Assembly (NCBI RefSeq): GCF_040518285.1
Contig: NZ_CP155449.1
Location: 2,418,001-2,482,000 of the forward strand
DNA: 64,000 nt
Reading direction: 5' to 3'
DNA from: Knoellia sp. S7-12
GTDB taxonomy: Bacteria > Actinomycetota > Actinomycetes > Actinomycetales > Dermatophilaceae
The notes beneath the pieces were generated by a model. The model saw only the letters and a list, made by a program, of their open reading frames with translations, made no database searches and was not told the origin of the DNA. Within the stretch, counting starts at the first letter, position 1; each line of letters begins with the position of its first letter. The position numbers were made by a program, and so were the translations under genes. This document shows, one piece after another, positions 1 through 11,254 of the stretch.

Positions 1-527
1 GCGTCGCACCCGGGGTCACCACAGGTGGCGGGCAGCAGGTCAACGCGACTCACCGCGCCCCAGCCGAGCGTCAGGGTCAACTCACGTCCGAGGGATCCGG
101 GAACGTAGTGCTGCGGGTCGGCGACGACGTGTGTGAGCATGACGCCACGCACCGCGGACAGCGGGATGCTCTCGGTCGTCGCCGTGGCGACCTCCGGCCC
201 ACCGGCGACGACAGCATCGATGTCATCGTCAACACCGGCGCCACCGACCCCCACGCCGTCAGTGACACCTGCGCCGGCAGCCTCATCGGCGTGATCGTCG
301 GCGTGCGCGATCACGAGCCGCGAAGGGGTGAGCACGAGGACGGTGACGTGACGACGGATGACGTCGCGGTCGAAGGTCGTCTCGAGGTGGACAAGGTGTG
401 AACGCACCTGCTCCCCGGCGAGTGCTGCGGCGACCACATCCCCGACAAGCGCCGGGTAGTAACCGGCTCGCTCGATCGCCGCAGTGAGGTCCACCGGCAG
501 GGTGGGGACGTCGAACGATCGCATCAT
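1..527 (-). CDS. DUF5998 family protein (3' part cut by window edge)
   Basis: Translating the minus strand from the ATG at 527 gives an open frame to the window edge, about 175 residues beginning MMRSFDVPTLPVDLTAAIER, so the C-terminus is missing. An N-terminal helical part is followed by a beta-rich part (HLETTFDRDVIRRHVTVLVL, then TPSRLVIAHADD) and an acidic Gly/Asp-rich linker around residues 85-110. I match it to the actinobacterial DUF5998 family from memory; the function is unknown. It lies downstream of the Pat-type acetyltransferase in the same direction with a 114-bp gap. A second in-frame ATG at 524 is possible, and neither start has a clear Shine-Dalgarno sequence. Confidence 0.75.
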   Translation of the reverse strand, partial: MMRSFDVPTLPVDLTAAIERAGYYPALVGDVVAAALAGEQVRSHLVHLETTFDRDVIRRHVTVLVLTPSRLVIAHADDHADEAAGAGVTDGVGVGGAGVDDDIDAVVAGGPEVATATTESIPLSAVRGVMLTHVVADPQHYVPGSLGRELTLTLGWGAVSRVDLLPATCGDPGCD

Positions 528-574
528 GTCGCCATTCTGCCGCACTGCCCGAGCGCTGCCTGCCTGTCCACAGG

Positions 575-641
575 TCAGCGCCTGTCGTCGCACCCCTCAG
601 CGCCCGTCGTTGCACGGGTCAGCGCCGATCCGTCCACGCGC
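575..641. repeat. three 22-bp imperfect tandem repeats
   Basis: Units start TCAGCGCC at 575, 597 and 619, exactly 22 bp apart. The first two share TCAGCGCCYGTCGTYGCAC; the third is more diverged. The block fills most of the gap between the Pat gene stop (642) and the DUF5998 start (527). No function is apparent. It could be simple slippage DNA or a protein-binding array upstream of the DUF5998 gene. Confidence 0.6.
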
Positions 642-3308
642 TCAGGTGAGCGAGCGCCGTCCCGGATCGGTGCGCCGGGCCATCGGCGCGACGGTCACCT
701 CGGCTCCGAGGACCTCCACCCCGCCGGGGTGGGCGTTGACCGGGTTGAGGCGCAGGGACGCGATCTCGGGCATGTCGTCGCTGATGACCGACACGCGGGC
801 GATGAGGTCGGCCAAGGCGGCACGGTGCACCGGCGTGGAACCCCGGTGACCGTGGAGGACGGGAGCGGCCTTGACCGAGGAGATCAGCTCGGAGACCGCG
901 ACATCGGTGAGCGGCGGGATGCGGTGGGCGATGTCGTCGAGGAGTTCGGTGGGCAACCCGGCGACACCAAAGCTGACGACCGGCCCGAAGAGCGGGTCCT
1001 CATCCGCGGTGACGACGCACGCCACCCCGGGTGTCGCCATCCGTTGCACTTCGAGCTGTCCGGCGGCCAGCGGCGAAAGGCGCTCGTTCAACGACGCCCA
1101 GGCCTCACGCACTGACTGCTCCGTCCCGAGGTCGACGCGCACGCCGGTCACCCCTCCCTGGTGGCGCAGCATCGGTGCCGTGGACTTGAGCACGACGGGG
1201 TAGCCGATGTCCTCGGCAGCGTCGACGGCCTCTTCGACTGTCGCCGCCCGACGTGAGGGCCAGACCTCGATCCCGTATGCCGTGAGCAGTGCGGAGGTCT
1301 CGTCGGGGTCCAGTCGGCGTCCTTCCGGACTGACCGACAGAACGGTCTGGACGACGTCCTCCGCGACGCGTCGGTTGATGCCAGCTGGTGCCACGGGAAC
1401 GCCGTGGTCCTTGTTGCGCCACTCGGCGTACTTCGTCGCCTTGGCGAGCGCGTATGCCGCGTCCTCCGGCATCGCATAGATCGGGATGGCCTGACCGGTG
1501 CCGCCCTCGTACATGTGGGTGGACGCGTCGACGCCGCGCATGCCGAGGAAGGTTGCGACACAGGTCTTTTCAGAGCCACGGGCGGCCGCACGAACAGCCT
1601 CGGTGACGTCTTCGTCGTGGGCGACGATCGGTGGGATGAAGCACGTGAGCACAGAGTCGACGTCGGGGTCGGTGAACGCCTTGGTGAGTGCCTCCCGGAA
1701 CTGCTCGGCCGTGGCCTCGGACGGGAGGTTCACGGGTCCGTGGGTGACGGTGAGCCCGCGACCCGCCACGGCGCCGGCCGAGAGGGCACCCAACGCCGAG
1801 GAGTTGCCGATGATCGCGACCCGTCGACCGGCGGGCAAGGGCTGGTGGACGACGAGCTGGGCCACGTCGAACATCTGGTGCACGTTGGAGACGCGGATGC
1901 AGCCGGCTTGGCGCAGCATCGCCCCGAAGACCGCCGGGCGGACCTTGGTGCGTCGCACGCGGTGCCCGGGGGGCGTGCCATAGGCCGAGACACCGGACTG
2001 GACGACGATGACCGGCTTGATCCGACCGAGGTTGCGGGCGATGCGTGAGAACTTGCGTGGGTTGCCCATGGACTCGAGATAGAGCCCGACCGTGTGGGTT
2101 TCCTCGTCGTCGATCCAGTACTGCATGAAGTCGTTGCCGGACACGTCGACGCGGTTGCCGGCCGACCCGAACGACGAGATCCCGAGGTTGCGGCGGGCCG
2201 CCGATGCCAGGACCGCGATGCCCAGCGCGCCCGACTGGGCGAAGAGGCCAAGGTGGCCGACCTTGGGCATCGTCGGCGACAGCGAGGCGTTGAGCGAGAA
2301 CTCCGGATGGGTGTTGATGAGCCCGAAGGAGTTGGGTCCGACGATGCGCATCCCCGAGCCACGCGCGCTGCGGACGAGCTCCGCCTGGAGCTCGTCACCA
2401 CCTTCTCCCCCGCCCTCGCCGAAGCCTGCGCTGACGATGAGCAGGGCGTCGACATCCGCGGCAGCGCATTCGTCGACGACCTTGAGCACCTTGTCAGCAG
2501 GAACGGCGATCACGGCAAGGTCGACACGTCCGGGGACGTCACCGATCGTGTCGTACGCCTTGCGCCCGAGGATCTTCTTGGCGTTGCGGTTGACTGGGTG
2601 TGCCTCCCCGGTGAAGCCACCCTCCAAAAGGTTCTTGAGGAAGTGGTGCCCCATGGACTCGGGCGATCGGCCCGCCCCGATGACGGCCACGGTCCGTGGC
2701 CGGAGCATCCGGTTGACGCTGATTGCTTCGGCGCGGTGCTCTCGCGACATCGCGACGGCCTTGGACCGGTCGGTCGGCTCGATGTCGAAGTGCAGCGCGA
2801 CGACGCCGTCCTCCACCTTGCGGCTCACTTCGTAGCCGGCCTCCGAGAAGACCGTGAGCATCTTGCGGTTCTGCGGCAGCACTTCGGCCGTGAAGCGGGT
2901 GATCCCGAACTCCTGGGCAATGGCCGCGAGGTGCTCGAGCAGGACCGACCCGACCCCTCGGCCCTGGTAGAGGTCACTGACGTTGAACGCGACCTCGGCC
3001 GAGGCCGGTTCGGTGCGGTCGTAGCGGCCGATCCCGAAGATCTCGTCACGCACGGTGAGGACAAGGGCGACCCGGTCGTAGTAGTCGACGTGGGTGAACC
3101 GGTGGACGTCCTTGTCGGACAGCCGGCGCAACGGCGCGAAGAACCGCAGGTAGATGGACTCCTCGGACTGCTTGGCGTGGAAGGCATGGAGCCCGTCCTC
3201 GTCGCTGGGCAGGATCGGACGCAGATGGCCGACGCTCCCGTCACGGAGCACGACATCGGCCTCCCACTGCACCGGGTAGCCCGGCGGGAGATCGACGTCC
3301 TCGCTCAT
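642..3308 (-). CDS. Pat-type bifunctional GNAT N-acetyltransferase / acyl-CoA synthetase-like protein
   Basis: An 888-aa protein likely to acetylate lysines of central-metabolism enzymes such as acetyl-CoA synthetase. Residues about 15-180 are a GNAT domain with the acetyl-CoA loop QGRGVG at 115-120. From about residue 200 it resembles NDP-forming acyl-CoA synthetases: a CoA-binding Rossmann motif (VAVIGAGRSPESMG), succinyl-CoA-ligase-like folds, and a C-terminal ATP-grasp domain (YGIEVWPS, then YPVVLKSTAP). The SHTGA phospho-histidine segment of active synthetases is not visible; the matching region reads PPGHRVRRTK. That suggests a sensory rather than catalytic large domain, as in known Pat enzymes. 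The order is GNAT first, opposite to Salmonella Pat. The frame stays open to 3467, but MSEDVDLPPG at 3308 is chosen because the divergent nitroreductase starts at 3331. Confidence 0.88.
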   Translation of the reverse strand: MSEDVDLPPGYPVQWEADVVLRDGSVGHLRPILPSDEDGLHAFHAKQSEESIYLRFFAPLRRLSDKDVHRFTHVDYYDRVALVLTVRDEIFGIGRYDRTEPASAEVAFNVSDLYQGRGVGSVLLEHLAAIAQEFGITRFTAEVLPQNRKMLTVFSEAGYEVSRKVEDGVVALHFDIEPTDRSKAVAMSREHRAEAISVNRMLRPRTVAVIGAGRSPESMGHHFLKNLLEGGFTGEAHPVNRNAKKILGRKAYDTIGDVPGRVDLAVIAVPADKVLKVVDECAAADVDALLIVSAGFGEGGGEGGDELQAELVRSARGSGMRIVGPNSFGLINTHPEFSLNASLSPTMPKVGHLGLFAQSGALGIAVLASAARRNLGISSFGSAGNRVDVSGNDFMQYWIDDEETHTVGLYLESMGNPRKFSRIARNLGRIKPVIVVQSGVSAYGTPPGHRVRRTKVRPAVFGAMLRQAGCIRVSNVHQMFDVAQLVVHQPLPAGRRVAIIGNSSALGALSAGAVAGRGLTVTHGPVNLPSEATAEQFREALTKAFTDPDVDSVLTCFIPPIVAHDEDVTEAVRAAARGSEKTCVATFLGMRGVDASTHMYEGGTGQAIPIYAMPEDAAYALAKATKYAEWRNKDHGVPVAPAGINRRVAEDVVQTVLSVSPEGRRLDPDETSALLTAYGIEVWPSRRAATVEEAVDAAEDIGYPVVLKSTAPMLRHQGGVTGVRVDLGTEQSVREAWASLNERLSPLAAGQLEVQRMATPGVACVVTADEDPLFGPVVSFGVAGLPTELLDDIAHRIPPLTDVAVSELISSVKAAPVLHGHRGSTPVHRAALADLIARVSVISDDMPEIASLRLNPVNAHPGGVEVLGAEVTVAPMARRTDPGRRSLT

Positions 3309-3330
3309 GCGCCCATCGTGGCACGGCACG

Positions 3331-3969
3331 ATGACCACCATGGATCTCATCGACGCGGTGTCGCGAAGGCGCATGGTCCGACGCTTCGACCCAGCCCGTG
3401 GCGTCCCCCTCGACACCGTGCGCCAACTCGTCCGCCTCGCCCAGCGCGCGCCGAGCGCCGGACACACTCAGGGGTGGGACGTCCTCGCCCTCATCGACGC
3501 GCAGGACAGGGCACGCTTCTGGGAGGTGACCCGCGAGCGCGAAGGTGAGCAGAGTGCCTGGCTGCGCGGTGTCTCGGCAGCGCCCGTCCTGCTGCTCATG
3601 CTCACCGACCCCACGGCATACCTGGATCGGTATGCCGAACCGGACAAGGGTTGGACGGATCGCTCCCTCGACCGCTGGCCCATTCCCTATTGGGACACGG
3701 ACGCGGCGATGGCGGCGATGATCGTCCTCCTCGGCGCCGTCGATGCCGATCTGGGTGCGTTGTTCTTCGGCGTGCCTGCGGCACGTCACGACGAACTCAA
3801 AGCGGCGTATGCCGTCCCGCCCGGTCGGCGGATCATCGGCGTCATCGCTGTGGGTCACGAGGCGCAACGGGTCACCAGCCCCTCGCTCAAGCGTGGGCGC
3901 CGTGCCCTGCGTGACGTGCTGCACCTGGGCCGGTTCGGCGAGTCGGCCGCGGACACGTCAGAGGGCTGA
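3331..3969 (+). CDS. nitroreductase family protein
   Basis: A 212-aa FMN-dependent nitroreductase-like protein. The N-terminus has the family signature SRRRMVRRFDPARGVPLD, where the arginines contact the FMN phosphate, followed by LAQRAPSAGHTQGWDVL. A glycine-containing C-terminal segment (AVPPGRRIIGVIAVGHEA) matches the usual end of the fold. The substrate is unknown; family members reduce nitro compounds, quinones or flavins with NAD(P)H. ATG codons at 3331 and 3340 are both possible. Only 22 bp separate this start from the divergent Pat start, so at least one of the two genes is probably leaderless or transcribed from inside its neighbour. The following gene is parC, 72 bp downstream. Confidence 0.85.
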   Translation: MTTMDLIDAVSRRRMVRRFDPARGVPLDTVRQLVRLAQRAPSAGHTQGWDVLALIDAQDRARFWEVTREREGEQSAWLRGVSAAPVLLLMLTDPTAYLDRYAEPDKGWTDRSLDRWPIPYWDTDAAMAAMIVLLGAVDADLGALFFGVPAARHDELKAAYAVPPGRRIIGVIAVGHEAQRVTSPSLKRGRRALRDVLHLGRFGESAADTSEG

Positions 3970-4041
3970 GGGAAGATGCAGTGATCGAACGCAACGCGTG
4001 TCCGAGAGGCACCGACCCGACCTGAGGTAGACCGCCACACC

Positions 4042-6498
<2,457 letters not shown>

Positions 6499-6506
6499 CC
6501 TGCACT

Positions 6507-6539
6507 GTTGCGCGCCCCCTCGCGGATGGGGCCCGCAAC
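6507..6539 (+). terminator. hairpin terminator candidate after parC
   Basis: The arms 6507-6518 and 6528-6539 form a 12-bp GC-rich stem with one mismatch and a 9-nt loop. It starts 9 nt after the parC stop. There is no T-run, which is common for actinobacterial terminators. Confidence 0.55.
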
Positions 6540-6667
6540 ACATCGTCGACGCACTGACCTCGCGAAGGTGAGCGGGCGGCATACCGGCGCATGCCGTCCG
6601 TCCACACCTGTCGACCGCGTTACGGGATCGTGACCGGTCAATCGTGGGGAAACCGTTCCGCTGGCCA

Positions 6668-6683
6668 TGTAACCGCTTTTACA
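6668..6683. promoter_or_regulatory. candidate LacI-family operator
   Basis: TGTAACCGCTTTTACA is an imperfect inverted repeat with TGTAA/TTACA arms, 75 bp upstream of the binding-protein gene and in the 259-bp gap after parC. The LacI-family regulator encoded at the end of the same operon is the obvious candidate to bind here. The surrounding gap is otherwise featureless apart from the parC hairpin. This is inference from position and symmetry. Confidence 0.4.
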
Positions 6684-6757
6684 CTTCCAGACGGATCACC
6701 TCAGCGTCGAGGGCAGAGACTGGCCCCGGCGCGCCCCTTGAATAGATGGAGGCGGGC

Positions 6758-8134
6758 ATGGCCCACAAATCACAACGTCGCAAGGTGATGGCCCTCACTG
6801 GCATTGCAGCGATCTCGCTCAGCATCACCGCATGTGGTGGAGGCGGCGACGACTCAGACGGCGGCACGGCCGCCGCCGAGGACACCAAGGACTACTCCAA
6901 GTGGTGTGACATGAAGTCCGAACTCACGGGCAAGACGGTCAGCATCTACACCTCGATCGTCACCCCCGAGGACGCGCCGCACAAGGAGTCGTACAAGCCT
7001 TTCGAAGAGTGCACCGGCGTCACCGTCAAGTACGAAGGTGACAAGGACTTCGAGAAGAACCTTCCGCAGCGCGCCCAGAGCGGCAACCTCCCGGACATCG
7101 CGTTCATCCCGCAGCCGGGCCTACTCACGACCATGGTTGACACCGGCAAGGCCATCCCGGCCTCGAAGACCGTCAGCGACTCGGTCGACAAGTACTTCGG
7201 GCCTGACTGGCGCAAGTACGGCTCCGTCGACGGTGAGCTCTACGCGGCACCGCTGGGCGCCAACGTGAAGTCCTACGTCTGGTACTCCCCGAAGGCCTTC
7301 ACGGCCAAGGGCTACACGATCCCCAAGACGTGGGACGAGATGATGACACTCACCGAGAAGATCGCCGCGGACAACCCAGCCGCCAAGCCGTGGTGTGCCG
7401 GATTCGGCTCGGGCACCGCCACCGGATGGCCGGGCACCGACTGGCTCGAGGACACGATCCTGCGCACGGCTGGCAAGGACGTGTACGACCAGTGGGTCGA
7501 GCACAAGATCCCCTTCAACGACCCGAAGGTCATCGAAGCCCTCGGCAAGGACGCCGCGATCCTCAAGGACCCCAAGTTCAGCAATGGTGGCTTCGGAGCA
7601 CCGTCGACGATCGCGACCACCATCTTCCAGGACGGTGGACAGCCGATCCTCACGGGCAAGTGCTTCATGCACCGCCAGGCCTCGTTCTACGCGGCGAACT
7701 TCCCCAAGGGCACCAAGGTCGCCGAGGACGGCGACGCCTGGGCGTTCTACCTGCCGTCGGTCGACGCCTCCAGCAAGCCGGTGCTGGGCGGTGGCGAGTT
7801 CGTGGGCACGTTCCGTGACGCTCCCGAGGTCAAGGCCTTCGCGGCCTACCTGGCATCGCCCGAGTGGGCCAACGCCAAGGCCAAGGCCACGACCAGTGGT
7901 GGATGGGTGAGCGCCAACAAGGAGCTCGACCCGGCCAACCTGGTCTCCCCGATCGACCAGCAGTCGGCCGAGATCCTCCAGGACCCGGCTTCCGTCTTCC
8001 GCTTCGATGGCTCCGACATGATGCCTTCGGCAGTCGGTGCAGGCTCCTTCTGGTCGGAGATGACCAACTGGATCAAGGGTCAGGACGACGCGACCACTCT
8101 CGGCAACATCGAGAAGTCCTGGCCGGCCAAGTAA
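6758..8134 (+). CDS. sugar ABC transporter substrate-binding lipoprotein (alpha-glucoside type)
   Basis: A 458-aa extracellular binding protein. The N-terminus is a lipoprotein signal: basic KSQRRK, hydrophobic ALTGIAAISLS, lipobox SITAC with the lipidated Cys26, then a Gly/Asp/Ala-rich linker. The mature part is a family-1 solute-binding fold. Segments such as GWPGTDWLEDTILRTAG and IPFNDPKV resemble AglE-type alpha-glucoside binders as I know them, so maltose, trehalose or another alpha-glucoside is a plausible ligand, but this is inferred. The start at 6758 is preferred over 6746 because GGAGG lies just upstream of it. It is the first gene of the four-gene operon 6758-11250. The stem-loop between it and the next gene could raise its relative expression. 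Confidence 0.88.
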   Translation: MAHKSQRRKVMALTGIAAISLSITACGGGGDDSDGGTAAAEDTKDYSKWCDMKSELTGKTVSIYTSIVTPEDAPHKESYKPFEECTGVTVKYEGDKDFEKNLPQRAQSGNLPDIAFIPQPGLLTTMVDTGKAIPASKTVSDSVDKYFGPDWRKYGSVDGELYAAPLGANVKSYVWYSPKAFTAKGYTIPKTWDEMMTLTEKIAADNPAAKPWCAGFGSGTATGWPGTDWLEDTILRTAGKDVYDQWVEHKIPFNDPKVIEALGKDAAILKDPKFSNGGFGAPSTIATTIFQDGGQPILTGKCFMHRQASFYAANFPKGTKVAEDGDAWAFYLPSVDASSKPVLGGGEFVGTFRDAPEVKAFAAYLASPEWANAKAKATTSGGWVSANKELDPANLVSPIDQQSAEILQDPASVFRFDGSDMMPSAVGAGSFWSEMTNWIKGQDDATTLGNIEKSWPAK

Positions 8135-8163
8135 CCAGCAGTTGACTCACCACTCCATGGCCT

Positions 8164-8204
8164 CAGTGGGTGAGGCGGGGCACGCTGCCTCGCCTCACCC
8201 GCTG
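8164..8204 (+). promoter_or_regulatory. intercistronic stem-loop between binding-protein and permease genes
   Basis: Arms 8164-8181 and 8187-8204 pair over 18 bp with two G-U pairs and a 5-nt loop. It sits 30 bp after the binding-protein stop and 26 bp before the permease start, with no T-run. Such elements in ABC operons block 3' exonucleases or partially terminate, so that binding protein is made in excess over membrane subunits. Confidence 0.65.
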
Positions 8205-8229
8205 GCGCCCCCGTTCTTCAGGAGGTGAC

Positions 8230-9255
8230 ATGCTCGTAACCTCGTTCACGGCCATATCGACTGACAGCAACAGCGGAAAACTCTTGACGCTCCTGCTGGG
8301 TATCGTCGTTTTCAGCGCTGTTTTCCTCGGCATCCTGCTCCTTGCTTCGCTCTTCAACGGTCGTCTCGGAGAGAAGATCCAGGCCGCTGCCTTTGTCGGC
8401 CCAACCCTGATCTTCATTTCCATCGCGTTGATCTACCCGTTCATCCTCACGATCCGTCGAGCCTTCTACGACGGCAAGTTCTTCGACCTGAACTTCGGCA
8501 CGGCAAGGACCCGTGGCGAGTTCGTCGGGCTGGACAACTTCGGGAGGTTGTGGACCACCCCGGGACTTCCCGACGTGTTCCGCAACACCCTCTTCTGGGT
8601 CGTCCTCGTTCCCCTTCTCGCGACAGGCCTGGGCCTGGCCTACGCCCTCATGATCGATCGCGCGAAGGGCGAGGCCGTGGCCAAGGCGCTGATCTTCCTC
8701 CCGATGGCCATTTCCTTGGTCGGCGCGACGCTGATCTGGAAGTTCGTCTACTACTTCATCGGTGACCCGTCGGCCGACCAGGTGGGCCTGCTCAACTCGA
8801 TCATCACCAAGCTCGGCATGGACCCCGTCGACTTCCTGGGCAACGCGCCGGGCAACACGTTCGCCCTGATCGCCATCATGATCTGGGTCCAGGTCGGCTT
8901 CGCCATGACCATTCTCTCGGCGGCCATCAAGGCGATCCCCGACGAGATCCTCGAGGCCGCCAACATGGACGGTGTCTCGGGGATGAAGATGTTCCGGTTC
9001 ATCACGCTGCCAAGCATCCGCACGTCGGTCATCGTCGTGCTCACGACGATCGGCATCGCCACTCTCAAGGCGTTCGACATCGTTCAGGCGTCGAGCGGCG
9101 GCAAGCTGGGCGACTCGGTCCTGGCCAACGAGTTCTACAACCGCTCCTTCGTCACGCAGGAGCCAGGGCTCGGAGCGGCGATCGCGATCGTGATCTTCCT
9201 GCTCGTCTCACCGATCATCGTGTTCAACGTGATCCAGCTCCGGAAGGACGCCTGA
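8230..9255 (+). CDS. sugar ABC transporter permease (MalF/AglF-like)
   Basis: A 341-aa integral membrane protein. Two N-terminal hydrophobic segments precede the permease core, giving about eight membrane spans. The EAA loop that contacts the ATPase is present as EAANMDGVSGMKMFRFITLP. The start at 8230 is chosen because GGAGGTGAC directly precedes the ATG; an in-frame upstream start at 8170 would fall inside the stem-loop. Its stop TGA shares one base with the ATG of the next permease (TGATG), so the two are translationally coupled. No ATP-binding subunit is encoded nearby, so a shared MsiK-type ATPase from elsewhere is expected. Confidence 0.88.
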   Translation: MLVTSFTAISTDSNSGKLLTLLLGIVVFSAVFLGILLLASLFNGRLGEKIQAAAFVGPTLIFISIALIYPFILTIRRAFYDGKFFDLNFGTARTRGEFVGLDNFGRLWTTPGLPDVFRNTLFWVVLVPLLATGLGLAYALMIDRAKGEAVAKALIFLPMAISLVGATLIWKFVYYFIGDPSADQVGLLNSIITKLGMDPVDFLGNAPGNTFALIAIMIWVQVGFAMTILSAAIKAIPDEILEAANMDGVSGMKMFRFITLPSIRTSVIVVLTTIGIATLKAFDIVQASSGGKLGDSVLANEFYNRSFVTQEPGLGAAIAIVIFLLVSPIIVFNVIQLRKDA

Positions 9256-10205
9256 TGAGCACCATGACTCCAGCACCCGTCCCGGCCTCGGTCGCCGACA
9301 CCGCGGTCGCCGACGCCGGCCACAAGTCCAAGAAGCGCAAGTCCGCGGCGGGCAATGCCGCCCGGGCCGTGTCCTCGCGCTGGGCCTCGGTCTTCGCCGT
9401 CGTCATGGCGGCCCTGTGGACGATTCCGACATTCGGGTTGTTCGTCACGAGCTTCCGCAAGCAGGGAGACATCCAGGAGACAGGGTGGTGGCACGCCCTC
9501 ACCGGCGGCGGCTTCACCCTCGACAACTACAAGGGCGTCCTCAACGGCGCCGAAGGTCAGCTTCCCCTGACCGACTTCTTCGTCAACTCCCTCGTCATCG
9601 TCATCCCGTCGGTCCTGCTGCCCCTCTTGCTCGCGTCGCTCGCCGCTTACGCCTTCGCGTGGATCGACTTCCCCTTCAAGAACGCCCTGTTCGTCGCTGT
9701 GTTCGCCCTGCAGATCGTGCCGTTGCAGGTCGCTCTGCTGCCCCTTGTCACGATGTACCAGGACATCGGCCTCGGCGGGTCGTACTGGTCAGTGTGGCTG
9801 TCGCACACTGCCTTCTCGTTGCCCCTCGCTGTCTTCCTCCTGCACAACTTCATGAAGGAGATCCCGGCATCGCTGCTCGAGGCAGCCCGGGTCGACGGCG
9901 CGGGGCACGTGCGCATCTTCTTCCAGGTGCTCCTGCCCCTGATCGCTCCGGCGCTGGCCTCGTTCGGCATCTTCCAGTTCCTCTGGGTGTGGAACGACCT
10001 GCTCGTGGCGCTGGCGATGTTCGGTGGCAAGCCCGACCTGGCACCGTTGACGATGTTCCTCAACACCATCAGCGGCACATTGGGCAACAGGTGGTATCTC
10101 CTGTCTGCGGCTGCCTTCGTGTCCATCGCCCTGCCGGTGGCGGTGTTCCTCGCGTTGCAGCGTTACTTCGTCCGAGGCCTCCTCGCCGGAGGTACGAAGG
10201 GCTGA
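9255..10205 (+). CDS. sugar ABC transporter permease (MalG/AglG-like)
   Basis: A 316-aa membrane protein forming the second half of the translocation pore. A cytoplasmic basic N-terminus (HKSKKRKSA) is followed by about six hydrophobic segments. The EAA loop reads LLEAARVDGAGHVRIFFQVL, followed by LPLIAPALASFG. The C-terminus LQRYFVRGLLAGGTKG is the ending typical of AglG-like permeases. It overlaps the preceding gene by one base, and the LacI regulator follows after one base, so all belong to one transcript. Confidence 0.88.
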   Translation: MSTMTPAPVPASVADTAVADAGHKSKKRKSAAGNAARAVSSRWASVFAVVMAALWTIPTFGLFVTSFRKQGDIQETGWWHALTGGGFTLDNYKGVLNGAEGQLPLTDFFVNSLVIVIPSVLLPLLLASLAAYAFAWIDFPFKNALFVAVFALQIVPLQVALLPLVTMYQDIGLGGSYWSVWLSHTAFSLPLAVFLLHNFMKEIPASLLEAARVDGAGHVRIFFQVLLPLIAPALASFGIFQFLWVWNDLLVALAMFGGKPDLAPLTMFLNTISGTLGNRWYLLSAAAFVSIALPVAVFLALQRYFVRGLLAGGTKG

Positions 10206-10206
10206 C

Positions 10207-11250
10207 ATGCCTGCTCCAGACCGCCGACGGCGGATGAGCACGATCACGGATGTTGCGCGGGAGGCCGGGGTCTCTGTGGCCACGGTCTCTCGCGCACTTC
10301 GCGGACTCGACCGGGTGAGCCCGCGCACCCGCGAACGGGTCCTCAAGGTCGCCACCGAGCTCGACTACGTGGCCAGCCCCACGGCGACGTCGCTGGCGTC
10401 CGGACGCACGCAGGTCGTCGGGGTCGTGGCGCCGTTCCTCACCCGGTGGTTCTTCGCGACACTGGTGAGTTCCATCGAGAAGACCCTGCGTCAGCACGGC
10501 CACCACGTGCTGCTGTTCGACCTCGAGGATGACACCTACGACCAGCGCCTTCCCCTGTCGCAGAACATGCTGTGGAAGCGCGTCGACGGCGTCATCACCC
10601 TCAACCTGCCGCTGACCGAGCAGGAGCTCGAGCTCGTTGACCGCCTCGGCCTGCCGCTCGTCGCCATCGGCACCCCGGTAGCGAACCGGCCCAACGTGCG
10701 GATCGACGAGGATCTTGCGATGCGGACGGCCACCGAGCACCTGGTCTCGCTGGGGCACGAACGCATCGCCTACGTCGGCACGGTGCCATCCAACGCGGCC
10801 CACATCCAGACTCCTCAGGCTCGCCTCGATGCGTTCCGCGACGTCATGCGCGCGCACCGGCTTCCTGAGCGCCAGCACTGGATCCTCGAGTCGGACTGGA
10901 CCGCCGACAGCGCGGCGGCGGACACACGCACCCTCCTCGCCTCCTCCGACCGACCGACCGCGCTGGCCGCCGCCTCCGACGAGATGGCGATCGGCGCGAT
11001 GGCATCGGCGAGAGCCGAGGGCCTGCGCATCCCGGAGGACCTCTCGATCATCGGCGTCGACGATCACGTCCTCAGCAATGTCCTCGGCCTCACCACGGTT
11101 CGCCAGGACGTCGCGGCACAAGGGCGTGAGGCTGCCGAGATCCTGCTGCGAGCCTTGGGCGTGGACGGCCCCGGCGGTCGCTGCAGTGAGGTCGTCGTAC
11201 CCACAGAACTCATCGTGCGACACAGCACCGCACCCCCTCTCAGTGCCTGA
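10207..11250 (+). CDS. LacI-family transcriptional regulator of the sugar ABC operon
   Basis: A 347-aa repressor-type regulator. The N-terminal helix-turn-helix and hinge are canonical (TITDVAREAGVSVATVSRAL). The rest is a periplasmic-binding-like sensor domain with the usual blocks (VVGVVAPFLT, GVITLNLPL, HLVSLGHERIAYVG, LSIIGVDDH). It is the last gene of the operon, one base after the permease stop, so it is probably autoregulated and induced by the transported sugar. The start at 10207 follows the coupled stop; an internal ATG at 10234 (MSTITDVA) is the alternative. A strong hairpin ends the operon. Confidence 0.9.
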   Translation: MPAPDRRRRMSTITDVAREAGVSVATVSRALRGLDRVSPRTRERVLKVATELDYVASPTATSLASGRTQVVGVVAPFLTRWFFATLVSSIEKTLRQHGHHVLLFDLEDDTYDQRLPLSQNMLWKRVDGVITLNLPLTEQELELVDRLGLPLVAIGTPVANRPNVRIDEDLAMRTATEHLVSLGHERIAYVGTVPSNAAHIQTPQARLDAFRDVMRAHRLPERQHWILESDWTADSAAADTRTLLASSDRPTALAAASDEMAIGAMASARAEGLRIPEDLSIIGVDDHVLSNVLGLTTVRQDVAAQGREAAEILLRALGVDGPGGRCSEVVVPTELIVRHSTAPPLSA

Positions 11251-11254
11251 GTCA

